Of a stretch of 64,000 bases of DNA, positions 53,881-64,000 are shown piece by piece (within the stretch, counting starts at the first letter, position 1; every line of letters starts with the position of its first letter). The position numbers and the translations under genes were made by a program. The DNA comes from Haemonchus contortus (taxonomy: Eukaryota > Nematoda > Chromadorea > Rhabditida > Trichostrongylidae). The notes beneath the pieces are model-generated. The model worked only from the letters and a program-made list of their open reading frames with translations, made no database searches and was not told where the DNA came from. The stretch is from the NCBI GenBank assembly GCA_000469685.2, contig LS997562.1, forward strand, positions 23,262,802 through 23,326,801, given 5' to 3'.

Positions 53881-54119
53881 CTAGAAGAAGTATTCCACTG
53901 GGGGATCGAAACGAGTGCATCGATGCTGATCGGCACTACTCAATGGCACTTTGGCACTGCACCGGCGACATCGTAAGGTCTGTGCCTTTGTCGCCTGCAC
54001 AGAGGCGTGTTCATTCAGTCGACGACTGTCGCTCGTTCCATCCACTGACGGAATCATCAACGGCATCGGAGGACGGGACTCGAACCGTGCCGCTAGACGG
54101 TCGCATGCTTCAGACCAGG
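53881..54119 (-). CDS. Zinc protein exon 3 (finger 3, C-terminus)
   Basis: It begins CC-TGG after GAATTTAG, giving AWSEACDRLAARFESRPPMP with the previous exon. Finger 3 (LRCRRCSAKVPLSSADQHRC) lies near the end, and the protein closes DPPVEYFF. The RPPMP stretch corresponds to the RRPEP stretch after the finger in ZNF474-type proteins. Confidence 0.8.
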
Positions 54120-57100
54120 CTAAATTCAAGATAAATCGTATCTCGAGAACGGAACACAGAGGTCACATACCCATTCATACGACGCTTCATTTCTAAAGGA
54201 AGGCATTACGAGGGGGTGTATTCCAAAATGTGACTGACGATGGCCAAGACTATTAATTCCATATGTTTATCTCGGATTCGGCGACAGCGTCAATTCAGCT
54301 TGTACTGAGGTACTTGACAGGATAGGGGTGGTATGTGAGACCGGACACTGGAGCGGCTGGTCCTACTACCTCCCCCACATCATAAAGTCGTGGAAAGGAC
54401 GGAGCAAAGGAGTGAGAAGAATCTATTAGGTTGATGCATAATTACTGCGGATTTTTTCGCGGCTTTTTTTTCTCTCGATAGAATTTGAACATTGAGTTCG
54501 GGTTTTTTATAGAAATGATCTACTTGATTTCCTCTACAAGAATATACCCAAAAGAACATCCGCATATGAGCGAAATTAGGCTTAATTACTTCGAGAAAGA
54601 TTGGAAGGTGGCACAGTCATTCCGCGATCTCAGTAACTTTTCGGCGATCCTTCATTAGGTGATATGGTGAAAGTACACATGACTTCCTGGCGGTCAATTA
54701 TTTTGATATTTTCTATTTTCCTTGCATTTTGCCTGCCTCTATATATTAGGTTGATGCATAATTATTGCGGATTTTTTCCAGCAAATTTTATTTAAAGAAA
54801 CTATGGAAATACTAAGCAAAGACATATTCAAATAATTACTCCGGAACTTATTCACCATCTACGTCAAGCACTGCTTCCCAATAATTAGTTAGTCGGATCC
54901 CAGAAGCGGAGAAGTTTTGATCTTTACGGGCGATCCACGATTTGACATCGGCCATCAAGTCGTCCAAATCGACGTAACTTCTATTCTCTATCCATTTTTT
55001 CGATGAACGGTTGACGAGATAATCCATAAAAGTTTTTGCTGGTGAATATGGCAGGTTTAGGGGCAGATCCCATTACTTGGTTGGCTTTGGCTGATTGTTC
55101 CATCGCCGAAAAGTTCCTGAGATCGCGGAATGACTGTGCCACCTTCCAATCTTTCTCAAAGTAATTAAGCCTAATTTCGCTCATATGCGGATGTTCTTTT
55201 AGGTATATTCTTGTAGAGGAAATCAAGTAGATCATTTCTAGAAAAAACCCGAACTCAATATTTAAATCTATCGAGAGAAAAAAGCCGCGAAAAAATCCGC
55301 AATAATTATGCATCAACCTAATACAAACCTGAAGGAAGCTGCTACTCACCTCTCAAATGTGTAGGGTGAACTATCAGATTTTTTGGTGGAAGGTCGGATG
55401 CTTGTTTAGTGCTCCCATACCATGCCAGTGGGATATTTTGGAAGGTGTCCGGCTACCCGGCTAATACATACTTTGTGTGCTACCGATGCACAAAAATGCA
55501 TACCTGATTATCTGGTGATATCCGACTGCTCCTCGAATGGGGTAATTTTCGCCTACAGCTATCCCCAGCGTAGTTTATGGAAATTCAAGGAATCACCAAA
55601 CCTTTGCTCTACCCAATCATTCATTGCCAACCTCGCCATTGCCGGTTCTTCCTACTGATCTTCTCCCATCCTTAACTACTTCTGTACCCCATACACACTT
55701 AGAGCGTCCCACTAGCTGATGTTCTTTCCATGGCAGTGAATTGCACGGGCAGGCTTTTGGCAGCTAGTTATACTGAGGGGTATGGGGCAAAGTGAAGAAA
55801 TAGCCTGACATACCTTTCAGACATTTTTCCTCATGTGAACCAACATTCTTCTCATCCATCCTTTGTCCACATACATAACACAAACGGAATTCATCTGAAA
55901 AAAAAGTATGAAGTAAGTTGAAGTCAAGTATAGACGAACAGGTGGTACTCTGAAACATTTCCAATATATAGACATCGCCATGGTTAATAATTAGGTAATA
56001 AGAAAATGAAATTGTGCGTGAACGGTATACAGGGTGGGCCAAAATTATGATTACAGCGCGCGCTGACGTTCATTGCAAATTTTTCCTGAGTTCATAACAA
56101 TTCACTGAATTTCTTCCATTTCACAGAGTAGCTTGCGTTATTACCTTTCTAATGATATTAAACTTTTGGTAGATCTTTAACATAATATAAGCGTAACTAG
56201 TCCGTGAATTAAACGTCGCTTTGCATTTACAAGCACTTTTGGCACGGTGCATCTACAGACGAACTAGCGAAACAAGGCAGGTGGTACATTCAACCATAAT
56301 ACGCTTTCGGGAGTAGGGAACAATTACAGATAGGAATGGTAATCCTAAGAGGCATGCGATCATATTTAGTGGGAGCTTCAATGAAGCAGGGCGAAGGTCT
56401 GCGTAGCAGCAAAATTCATTCTGAGTCCAAAAAGGCTAAATGAATGGATATGTCACGAAATTTTCCGCGCGAAATCATGAAGCACCACCTTCACAACAAG
56501 ACCCTTACACGATCAGAAAGTGATTTCCTAAGTGAGCGGCTCAAAGAGAAGAGAAAGGTTGGCTAACAAAAGCTGCCATGTCGCATCCGAAAAAATTGTC
56601 CTACGAAATTCCTGTTCACCGACGAAAAGAGGTTCACAGTGAAATAGGTGCTTAATAAGTAGAGCGATAACATTTACATAAAGCTTAAAGAAATGAAAGT
56701 GATACAGCGCCTGGCTCACTAACTTTCTGTGATGGCCCGTGCTAGCATCACCGCCGAGGCAAAGGCACCGATTATTCTTGTAAATTATGGAGTGAAAGTT
56801 GGTTTGGAGGCTTGTTTGATCTCTTCGTGCGCAATAGGACACTTTGATGATTCAAACCAGTCATATTGTCAAGATGAAGCTTCTGACCGCAGAACAGAAA
56901 TTGTCTAGAAATTTTGTGGAAGAGGTTCTTTGACTTCATAACCTTCGATCAGTGACCACTCTGGAGCCCTGACCTAAATTCCATGAATGTCTCAGTGTGG
57001 TTAGCCTCTGAGATGAAAGCATCCTTTAGCCCAAACAAGAGAAGAAATAATCTCGAAAATGCTCAGCAAAAAGCTAGGACCATTTCGATGACCCTAGCTG

Positions 57101-58384
57101 CGTGCCACCGTCAATCCCGTCCATCGACGTCTTTGGGGTTGGGTGAAAGCAGAAAGCAACAGATCCCAGTCTCAATGTACAGTTTTGATAAGAAATTTGT
57201 TACAAACCCTTTAATGGAATTGGTTTGCTCTATTAGCTTTCTATTCATTTTCTGCGATGTGATTTCTGTGTAATCATAATTTTGGCCCACCCTGTAATAC
57301 TCGAAATTGAACACCCGTCAGCAATGCGCCATGTACTCGACACCCTTTTGAAAACACAGTGACCTATCAGTGAGAGAAGCAGTGAATCGAAACTGGGAGA
57401 CGGGCGTTAGGAACGATTTGGGTAATCGATTCGCCGCACGCGGCTGTCGCGGACCACTCATTCGCCGTTATAACAGCTCTAGCGTTCTTCATACAGCTCA
57501 ATCGATATGCGATCATTATTTTATGCATAATTCTACTATTAGTACTTTTGTTCTTGTATTTCTTACCTACTGCTGCATCCTGCTACATTCCTTCGCGCGC
57601 GACGCCCCTCTCATCGCGACGCGACCATTTCGTTCCTAACGCCCACACCCATCGAAACTCACGAGGCGCAACTAACAACTAGCCCCAAAGAAAGAGGGAC
57701 GACTGTGATTTGAAAACTTCGTCGAAGCTAAAGTAACGGCAGAAAAAACCGTAGATAGAAAGAAGTGATAGCAACTACCAAGAACAGGGCTTCTGCGACT
57801 GCGCGGATGTAACGATACGCACATACTGGTAGGAATGGGCGAAAGAGGACTGGATTCGTTCCGTGTTGAACTTTAGCCCATGTTTTCAGCACCCCCCATC
57901 AAAGCTACCGATTTCAGTCCTACAAAATCTCGCTGTAGTAATTGCCCTATCTTAAAGATGAGCCTATCCGCTAGCACTACGCCGAATGAAGTTCGTGATT
58001 TCACATCCGCTCACTTTGTACGATCCCCACCCAATACACGATTGTTTTAGAAGTGAGACCTGAGGTGAGAGCTCATATCGAGCCAGATCTTGAAGGATTT
58101 CTGAGTAAACGAATGGATAAAACAAGGGTAGACAGAGAGGGTCACTCGAATACAGTGTTCACGGCTTCAAAACAATGATGATAAGCACTCACCTCCAGCA
58201 GGCCGTGATAATGATCTTGTCCTAGGCCTTGGATTTTTTACGTTCGTGCTTTTTTTCAGGACCACCGAAAATCGACGGACAGCGTTCGGGTTATCTTTAC
58301 ACTTTGAAATATGAAGTTGTAGAGAGTGATTGCTATATAGACGGTCACAGTGTGGACATGAGACCAGTCCGGGCATATCAAGTT
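53881..58384 (-). CDS. Three-finger C2HC zinc protein (ZNF474/ZC2HC1-like), three exons
   Basis: Minus-strand exons are 58384-58193 (ATG at 58376), 55894-55814 and 54119-53881 (TAG at 53883-53881). Phases match exactly: a G at each donor joins AT (Asp) and CC (Ala). Donors are GAG|gtgagt and AAG|gtatgt; acceptors are TTTTTTCAG and GAATTTAG. The product is 167 residues. Finger 1 has C7, C10, H22, C26; finger 2 has C67, C70, H82, C86, with identical spacing. Finger 3 has C139, C142, H154, C156, with a shortened H-x-C. CYVCG, then CLKAW, then RPPMP follow the order of ZNF474-type proteins. That family's role is poorly known. The acceptor 8 nt before the ATG allows a spliced leader or a further upstream exon. 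The introns (2.3 and 1.7 kb) are filled with DNA transposons. Confidence 0.8.
54426..54650 (+). mobile_element. Mariner left-end fragment (copy B)
   Basis: TTAGGTTGATGCATAATTAC begins it. It follows copy A closely and stops abruptly after TTTTCGGCGATCC. It lies within intron 2 of the zinc protein gene. Confidence 0.8.
54746..55321 (-). mobile_element. Internally deleted mariner element (copy C)
   Basis: 576 bp flanked by TA, with inverted ends TTAGGTTGATGCATAATTAT and its complement. On the minus strand it keeps an N-terminal helix-turn-helix-like piece (SEIRLNYFEKDWKVAQSFRD) joined directly to a C-terminal piece (LDDLMADVKSWIARK and a terminal VLDVDGE). It is better preserved than copy A and has the same internal deletion, so both copies probably spread as a deleted form. 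It lies in intron 2 of the zinc protein gene. Confidence 0.85.
55814..55894 (-). CDS. Zinc protein exon 2 (finger 2)
   Basis: 81 nt between a T-rich TTTTTTCAG acceptor and a gtatgt donor. It encodes EFRLCYVCGQRMDEKNVGSH, then EEKCLK. This is the best-conserved finger, matching the C-Y-x-C-G form of the family. Confidence 0.85.
56030..57294 (+). mobile_element. Decayed Tc1/mariner transposon, 1265 bp
   Basis: Perfect 26 bp inverted repeats begin CAGGGTGGGCCAAAATTATG, flanked by TA. Transposase remnants run in order: KRKVG, then KFLFTDEKRFTV (second catalytic-region landmark) near 56605, SVMARASITAEAKAPIILV near 56727-56785, and W-SPDLNSMNVSVW near 56960-57005. Stops and frameshifts interrupt them, so the protein is not made. 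It lies in intron 1 of the zinc protein gene. Confidence 0.85.
57402..57643. mobile_element. ~242 bp MITE with GGGCGTTAGGAACGA ends (copy 2)
   Basis: It has complete inverted ends GGGCGTTAGGAACGA and TCGTTCCTAACGCCC. It aligns with 32463-32706 along its whole length. It lies in intron 1 of the zinc protein gene. Confidence 0.8.
58193..58384 (-). CDS. Zinc protein exon 1 (finger 1, basic linker)
   Basis: It follows the acceptor GAATTTTCAG and ends at GAG|gtgagt. It encodes MPGLVSCPHCDRLYSNHSLQ, then a basic linker (KNPRPRTRSLSRPAG). ATG at 58376-58374. Confidence 0.75.
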
Positions 58385-58504
58385 CTGAAAATTCACGAGC
58401 TCTGAATCTACAGGCTGTTTGAAATCACGGAAATACATGAGTAAGCATACTAACATATTATGAACGATAGTAAAGTCAATTATAGCCTTTGGAATTATAA
58501 TCAT

Positions 58505-58740
58505 GAAGGACAAACAATGGGATGCGCCCGGCTTCGACTTCCAGTTGGAATCGTAGCGGCGCCTTGAATGGGTATGTGGCCTATACAATGAATCGGTGTG
58601 GCTATACAATGAAAAAGGGATGCTTTCACCCTCCCAGACGAGTCTGGTAGTAAATTAACCGACTCTCTATAGGTGGAAGGCTTGGTTAGCCTGGGCAGAT
58701 ATCAGAACTGGATTCAATCCCAGGTTTGTTTATAGTGCAT
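58505..58740 (-). mobile_element. tRNA-derived SINE, diverged copy
   Basis: GGATGCGCCCGGCTTCGACT, CACCCTCCCAGACGAGTCTG and GGAAGGCTTGGTTAGCC follow the family order. A short internal duplication repeats CTATACAATGAA. Confidence 0.7.
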
Positions 58741-61129
58741 CCACTCAAGCACCTGCGTCGTCGTCGTAATCGTAATTATAGCGTATTTGAGATAAATTGC
58801 CATCTTACCACATCTCGTACATAAGTCACCGGAACGGTTGTTCATACAGCTCATAACTATTCTCATAGTATGCCTAGTAAGGAAGTACTTTCTCTGTTGT
58901 ATCTCGAAAACTGCCGCGCTCTATATTTTTAGGTCTGTCTAGAACTATTAGATCGTAGTTATTGAAAAATAGTCAAAATCTGCCGAATTTCAGAGCAATT
59001 TTCGCGGAAAGTCCGCTCGACGATCATGGCGATTTCTGTGTGGATTCTGGACACTATGCCGTCAAGCATACGACCTGGGAACAAGGAAAGAATTACGAAA
59101 ACTTCCAAGATGGGCTCCCGACCAATGGGATCAAGGGTTCGAATAAGGCGAGGAGAAGGAAGAAGGAGAGTAGTAGTAGGAACTGAGAATAACATCCAGG
59201 AAATCAAAGAGTGATATCAAAGTCGTGGTCTCATGCCACCAAAACAATGGATAAGGGAGCTAGGGCGAACAGGCTGGACGTAAAAGTAAGTGCCCTTCCA
59301 AGACTTCATTACGTCACTCCTGACAAACTATCAAAAGGACAACACCTTGAGGTTTGCACTTGTTGTAGGTACTATACCGACCAGGTGCGACAAATTCATG
59401 AAGTAGAAATTGTTTGTCGGTCCGGTCATAATTCGATTAATGAGCTGAAAGTGGGCGTTATAATAAAGTCCACCTCAATCTAGAATGGTTAAGCATTGAG
59501 TCATGGAAGCGTTGACTTTGAAAGTTTGGCCTGTGAGGAATTTAGACTACCTAGAGCCTTTCGACTTGGATAAACCATGCATCTGATCATAGGCGAGATA
59601 TGTGTCGGCATTTGAGAAATTCTGAACCTACAAGGTTCAGAAGCTCTGCTGTTGACGTAACTCAGTACCTGACAGAACTCAACCTCTTCTTCCCAGGCAA
59701 ATTTACTGTCAATGGTTCAGTAGGTGACAAAAGAGTAATAAAGCTATGCTGGCTCACGGTTAGGTTCCACCTGGTTTTATGGGCTGCTGTACATCACCTA
59801 ATACTGGGTTTGGGCTCTTTATCCGAATTATCATTTTTGTTACTTATGGAACTCGTGCTACCGTATACATTCCATCAGATTACAGTAGGCGGTATATGCA
59901 GTATAGGCATACACATAGAGCACTTTGATATACTACAACTACGTTAGCTCTTAAGACTGGGGTTGTTCGTTATTGTTGAATGTCTGGCAGACCTGTGGAA
60001 GGGAAGAAAATAAATAACCAAATCAGCTGCAAGCGTTTGCTCTCATTTGTTTATCAGGAATTTCTAGACAGGTTTTTACGATTACCTTGATAGATTATCA
60101 CTGAAAGTAGGTCTCCTATAGATAGCCGTTCTGGTTTCTGCACGTTCGAGCTCTGATGTATTCCTGATAAAGAAAAAATGATGCCGAAGCCTGCCTGATC
60201 TTCAATTCACATTCACGCATAAAAGTATCGACTTTATCGGCGCGCAAGTCCATAATCCCATTTTATATTGCTGAACCATTTGGAAGTAAGCACATCATAG
60301 TGGTGTCATAAAAAAGAAATAAGGTGCTAAAAACTTCTTCAATTTTACTTTGAAGAACATAACATTGGAACAACGAATAGAGAACTGGAAGGGGCTTAAC
60401 CTCCAATAATTTCTAACTGAGAGAATACCGTAAGAGCAGTTTGATAGATTCGTGACAAACAAACGACCAAGACTGGAACAACTACTCAGGGCTCACAATT
60501 TGCTTGAGACGAGAGTACCTCTACTCTTCTCTCATACGTACGTATGACTTAATAGAATAGGATTAGGCACAAAAGCCTTGACATTCAAGAACTCTATGCT
60601 TAATCCATAAGACGGTCAACAGCCTATGAACGAACCAGATGGGAACTTCTGTTGAGTAGTGAATTGCTGAGAAGGGGTCCGTATTCTTTTGGGATAAAAA
60701 TAGCTCACTACACCAAAAAAGAGCTGGCAGACCTCATGAATGCTATAAATTATTGAGAACTCAGGCGGTCCTCATATACTATTGTGTTGCTCGGACAACC
60801 ATCCAAATGCATAATCAACTTCAGACGGAAATAGAATCCCTGGCATATCCTTAAGCGGCCAGTTAGGCTCATGGGCTTCATCACTCGATCTATCACCCTC
60901 GCCTCTTCAATATGCACTGCATTGAAATACCCTTCAAAGATTTGGGTTTCAGTACATGTATCAAATATTTACTTGATCAATAACGTAACAATAATAATAT
61001 GAGCAATAATAATAATATTGATAGTAATAATAATACTACTACTACTAATAATAATAATAATAATAATAACAATAATAATAATAATACATAGAGTAGAGTT
61101 ACAAAGCCTTTAAGTATTATTCAATCAAG
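58741..61129. other. No recognised gene
   Basis: Frames at 58962-59214 (both strands), 59211-59483 (+) and 59600-59947 (+, hydrophobic C-terminal half) have no known domain. Acceptors and donors do not frame them convincingly. Confidence 0.3.
60987..61086. repeat. AAT/ACT trinucleotide microsatellite
   Basis: About 100 bp of AAT repeats, interrupted by an ACT run and a few substitutions. Confidence 0.9.
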
Positions 61130-61470
61130 ACCTGAGGATATACCGATTCGACTTCCATTCTGAATCGTAGTGGTGTTTAGAATGATCCTAGATGATTGCG
61201 GTAGCAGTGGACCGACCAGAAATGATGGACGATTTGGATAGCTTGAACAAATGCCGGTCTCGTAGTCGATCTCTGGCTTGGCTATAACTTGCGGTGGCCA
61301 GCAGATGTACAAGTCAGTGCTTTTATCCTCCCAGACAAATCTGGCACCATTGATCAACCGCGGAGGGATGGAAGGCTTGGTTAACTTAGGCGAATACCGA
61401 TCCGAGATTGAACACGTGATCATACGTGTGCGATAGAGTTCCACTTGCCGCTATACCACATTCTCCCAAT
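61130..61470 (-). mobile_element. tRNA-derived SINE with an internal insertion
   Basis: CGACTTCCATTCTGAATCGT, then about 90 unrelated bases (near 61180-61280), then TTGCGGTGGCCAGCAGATG, TTTTATCCTCCCAGACAAAT and GATCATACGTGTGCGA. Confidence 0.7.
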
Positions 61471-61489
61471 AACATAATAATGTGAATTA

Positions 61490-61795
61490 AATATCTGGGC
61501 TACATCCCTCATGACCTATTACCGTATTGCCTATTTTCTTATTGAACATTTCTATTTGATTCTACTTGGATATTCTGTTTATTTGTTTACCTTTTCTATT
61601 TTCTTTTAATTTTTATTTATTATATTGATATGATGGTACCTATGTTTATTTTAACACATAATTATGGTTAATAAAATTATTGCCATTATATAATTATTGG
61701 AAAAATACTTTACGAGAATACGAACCGCTATATATAAATAATATTCAAATAAATAAACAAATATAAAATATATAGAATAAAAAGCGCACGAATCC
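61490..61795. other. AT-rich stretch
   Basis: About 300 bp of very AT-rich sequence with TTTATTTATTATATTG and AAATAAATAAACAAATAT runs. No gene. Confidence 0.5.
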
Positions 61796-62559
61796 ATTTT
61801 ATCCCAGGTAAGAGCGCTTATTTTGACAAGGAGCTGAAGAAAAGGGCTATTGCCCTCATAAGGAGGGTTATTGACATCTTATTTTTATGATACGGCATGC
61901 TATTAACCATTATTCAGATATGAGTAACGATTCCGATGTAAAGGGGTTCTAAAAAGAAAGCAAACACGAACTATGAAGACAGAATTTTCCCAGGGACCTA
62001 CCTTTTCATTTAATCTCGCCTTTTTCTGTCCGAAAGGAGCAATAATTGCAGAGGAAGAACGGCGATTTGGGGATGTTAGCGGTTGCCGGGAGAAAATCGT
62101 TGACTTCGGACGACAATATGGGCAGAACTTCGTGAAACGTGCTCTTTTATGGATGGGCTTCGCCACCGCCGTTTTCCCAGTGCCATCCCACCGACATGGT
62201 AACTACGGAAACGACCCTCGGTCACTTCGTAAACAATTCCCTCACTGCAACAGCAACGACACATTGAAGCACTCGCGGTGGCTTTGTAGTTTACAGAGTT
62301 TTTTCCTCTCGAGCTTTTTTTGAAGGCTCGAATGGCATCTTTTCCTTGTAATAGTGAGGCCTTCTTATCTTATCGCTGCTTCGGTTGAATTCGTAGTACC
62401 CTACTAGTAGTAAATGGGCTGATTATCGCTGCGAACACCTAAAAACAATGTGTCTGATGGTAACATTTTAATTGTCTCGTTGTAGGGTAATGATACGGGA
62501 ATTATGAACTTTTTTTTTAAACGAAGCGAGGTTCAATACGAGCTTCGAGCTGGCTTTTG
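61796..62559. other. No recognised gene
   Basis: Frames at 61973-62323 (+, 116 codons) and 61903-62166 (-, 87 codons) overlap. Neither shows a known domain. Confidence 0.3.
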
Positions 62560-62640
62560 TACAGTCTAGCGCGAATGGTGTAGTGGTAAGCAGAACGGCT
62601 CAGCATGCAGTATGAAGGGATCGAGTCTAACTGTCGAGTA
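62560..62640 (+). mobile_element. tRNA-like SINE head
   Basis: TGGTGTAGTGGTAAGCAGAA matches the A-box region of tRNA genes, and GGATCGAGTCT sits where a B box should be (two mismatches). The 5' and 3' ends do not pair as an acceptor stem, so it is not a working tRNA. Confidence 0.5.
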
Positions 62641-62749
62641 TATCATCTGCTAAGGTCGCCTAATGTTGCTAAATAAACTCCAGAGCACAAATTACGATCT
62701 TCAATTAACTTAGGTAAGGCAGATGGAGCAATCCAGATAGAGGTCGGAG

Positions 62750-63020
62750 CCTTGGAGTTAATTTTTCCCATCTGAAGGATGCGCCCTGCAGTTAATTTTC
62801 ACTCAAAATAGTCATGGAGTATTGGATGCTTATATGGCTGTATACAACAACGCGCGGGACCAGTGGACCTACGAGTCAATGCTTTTACCTTCCCAGACGA
62901 GTCTGGCACCAATTAACCTACACTGGAGGGATGGAAGGCTTCGTTGGTCTAGGCGGAAGTCGATCTAGAATTCGAACCCGTGACCATGCATGTGTGATTA
63001 AGCGTCCATACCTCTTCACA
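62750..63020 (-). mobile_element. tRNA-derived SINE, good copy
   Basis: GAAGGATGCGCCCTGCAG, TTTTACCTTCCCAGACGAGT, GGAGGGATGGAAGGCTTCGT and ATTCGAACCCGTGACCATGC are in family order on the minus strand. Confidence 0.75.
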
Positions 63021-63381
63021 CCTCTACCCAACTTGATAAGCCCATCCACCTTGAAAGGTGGTTCACTTTGAGAGGTGCTTCACTTTGAAAGTCCCTCTCA
63101 TCACGTAAGAAAAACTCCCACTGGCTGAGTCACGCAAATATCGTGTTGGGATCATATAAAAGAGGTAGTGCATCCAAATTGCTACGTATTGATTAAAACC
63201 GATCAATTTCGTATGTTATTTATCTTTACATCATCTCCTTGCAATATTTACTTCGGTTTTCATATCCTGAAAAAGGAGTGAGGGATAGGAGCATCCGTGG
63301 AGATTGCATTCATTCCAAATAGATTTTGCAAACATTATCAGCGTAAATCACCAGACCCGACCACAGACCATTCCTTATCGT

Positions 63382-63437
63382 CCAATGCAGAAGCATTTTT
63401 CATCCGTCCGATGCAGTAGCATTTTTCATCTGTGTCA
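63382..63437. repeat. Two-copy 28 bp tandem repeat
   Basis: AATGCAGAAGCATTTTTCATC is followed by GATGCAGTAGCATTTTTCATC. Small local duplication. Confidence 0.7.
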
Positions 63438-64000
63438 TCAGAAGGAAATGCCAAACGTACGGCTTCCGAACGCACCGACATCAGTGTTATCAGTACATGA
63501 GCAAGCCGGGTGTAAGAAGAAGAATTCCCTAGATAGTCATTCTGTATTAAACTAATTTCCAAATAGTTGAATCACCCTTCTAGCCAAGTAGGAGTCTCTA
63601 TTTCTAAATTTCTTGACCTTAATAATCTGTATTCATGTTTCCATGACAGCAATCTCAATTTTTACCCATGGGTCGGTTTATTTAGTGTATAATGTAGGTC
63701 CTTTGACATTATTCTGGTCGATATTTTGGTTCGCAAAGTTATTCGCTAGAACGAGGTTCGAGTAGATAATATCGGACCACAAGGTTGCCTACTCAATTGC
63801 AAGAGGGTTATGGGTCCAATAATCCTCCAATGGAATTGGCTTTTGGAAAAGCCGATCGACCTTCATGTTCTGAAGACATTGCTTTCGGTTCGCCTTTGAT
63901 AAAGGAACCTTTGAAAGCAGATCTCTCATTATGGGGGTCGGTTATCTACTAAATCATCATCCCATCCAGGCCTAGGAATGTGCCTTCCAGGCAATTGACA
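63438..64000. other. No feature recognised
   Basis: Nothing supported to the right edge. Confidence 0.3.

Noticed and set aside
54060..54110. GGTTCGAGTCC on the minus strand, a tRNA/SINE B-box look-alike
   Set aside because: It lies inside exon 3 of the zinc protein gene, codes ARFESRP, and has no A box or SINE body.
62560..62640. Functional tRNA gene
   Set aside because: The A box is good, but there is no pairing acceptor stem and the B box has two mismatches.
1..64000. CRISPR arrays, bacterial operons, prophage or attachment sites
   Set aside because: Nothing of the kind is present; the sequence is a nuclear animal genome with spliced genes.

Overview
This is animal DNA from a nematode, most likely a clade V parasite (hookworm or other strongylid); the order is inferred, not proven. 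The grounds are small phase-matched exons with TTTTCAG-type acceptors, acceptors placed just before start codons as expected for spliced-leader trans-splicing, and abundant mariner/Tc1 elements, RTE retrotransposon tails and a tRNA-derived SINE family.

Positions 1-18985 are the 3' part of one large plus-strand gene encoding a protein 4.1 (EPB41/FRM-1-like) membrane-cytoskeleton linker; its FERM domain lies left of the window. The left 10.9 kb is one open exon, entered from outside, made of about 17 tandem 206-residue units (618 bp). Fifteen are nearly identical and the last two decay. This exon has its own stop (10878-10880) and poly(A) signal, so it looks like an alternative 3' end. Downstream, phase-compatible exons (11320-17980) encode the conserved 4.1 C-terminal domain and share a second poly(A) signal at 18968. 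A further exon near 14353 could be internal or the first coding exon of a short isoform.

Positions 19-64 kb are gene-poor and full of short mobile elements: about 16 copies of a tRNA-derived SINE, a few copies of other tRNA-like SINEs, four copies of a ~670 bp inverted-repeat MITE, three internally deleted or truncated mariners, a decayed 1265 bp Tc1/mariner element, several smaller MITEs, RTE 3' tails and a perfect-looking 31 bp hairpin. I recognise no gene between 19 and 50.8 kb.

Two small genes sit at the right. At 50819-51955 (+) there is a 55-residue single-pass membrane protein with a trans-splice-like acceptor 2 nt before the ATG, a 3'-UTR intron and a poly(A) signal. At 53881-58384 (-) three exons with exactly matching phases encode a 167-residue protein with three C2HC zinc fingers, resembling ZNF474/ZC2HC1. 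Its two introns hold most of the mariner and Tc1 copies in that stretch. The two small genes converge, with a MITE between them.
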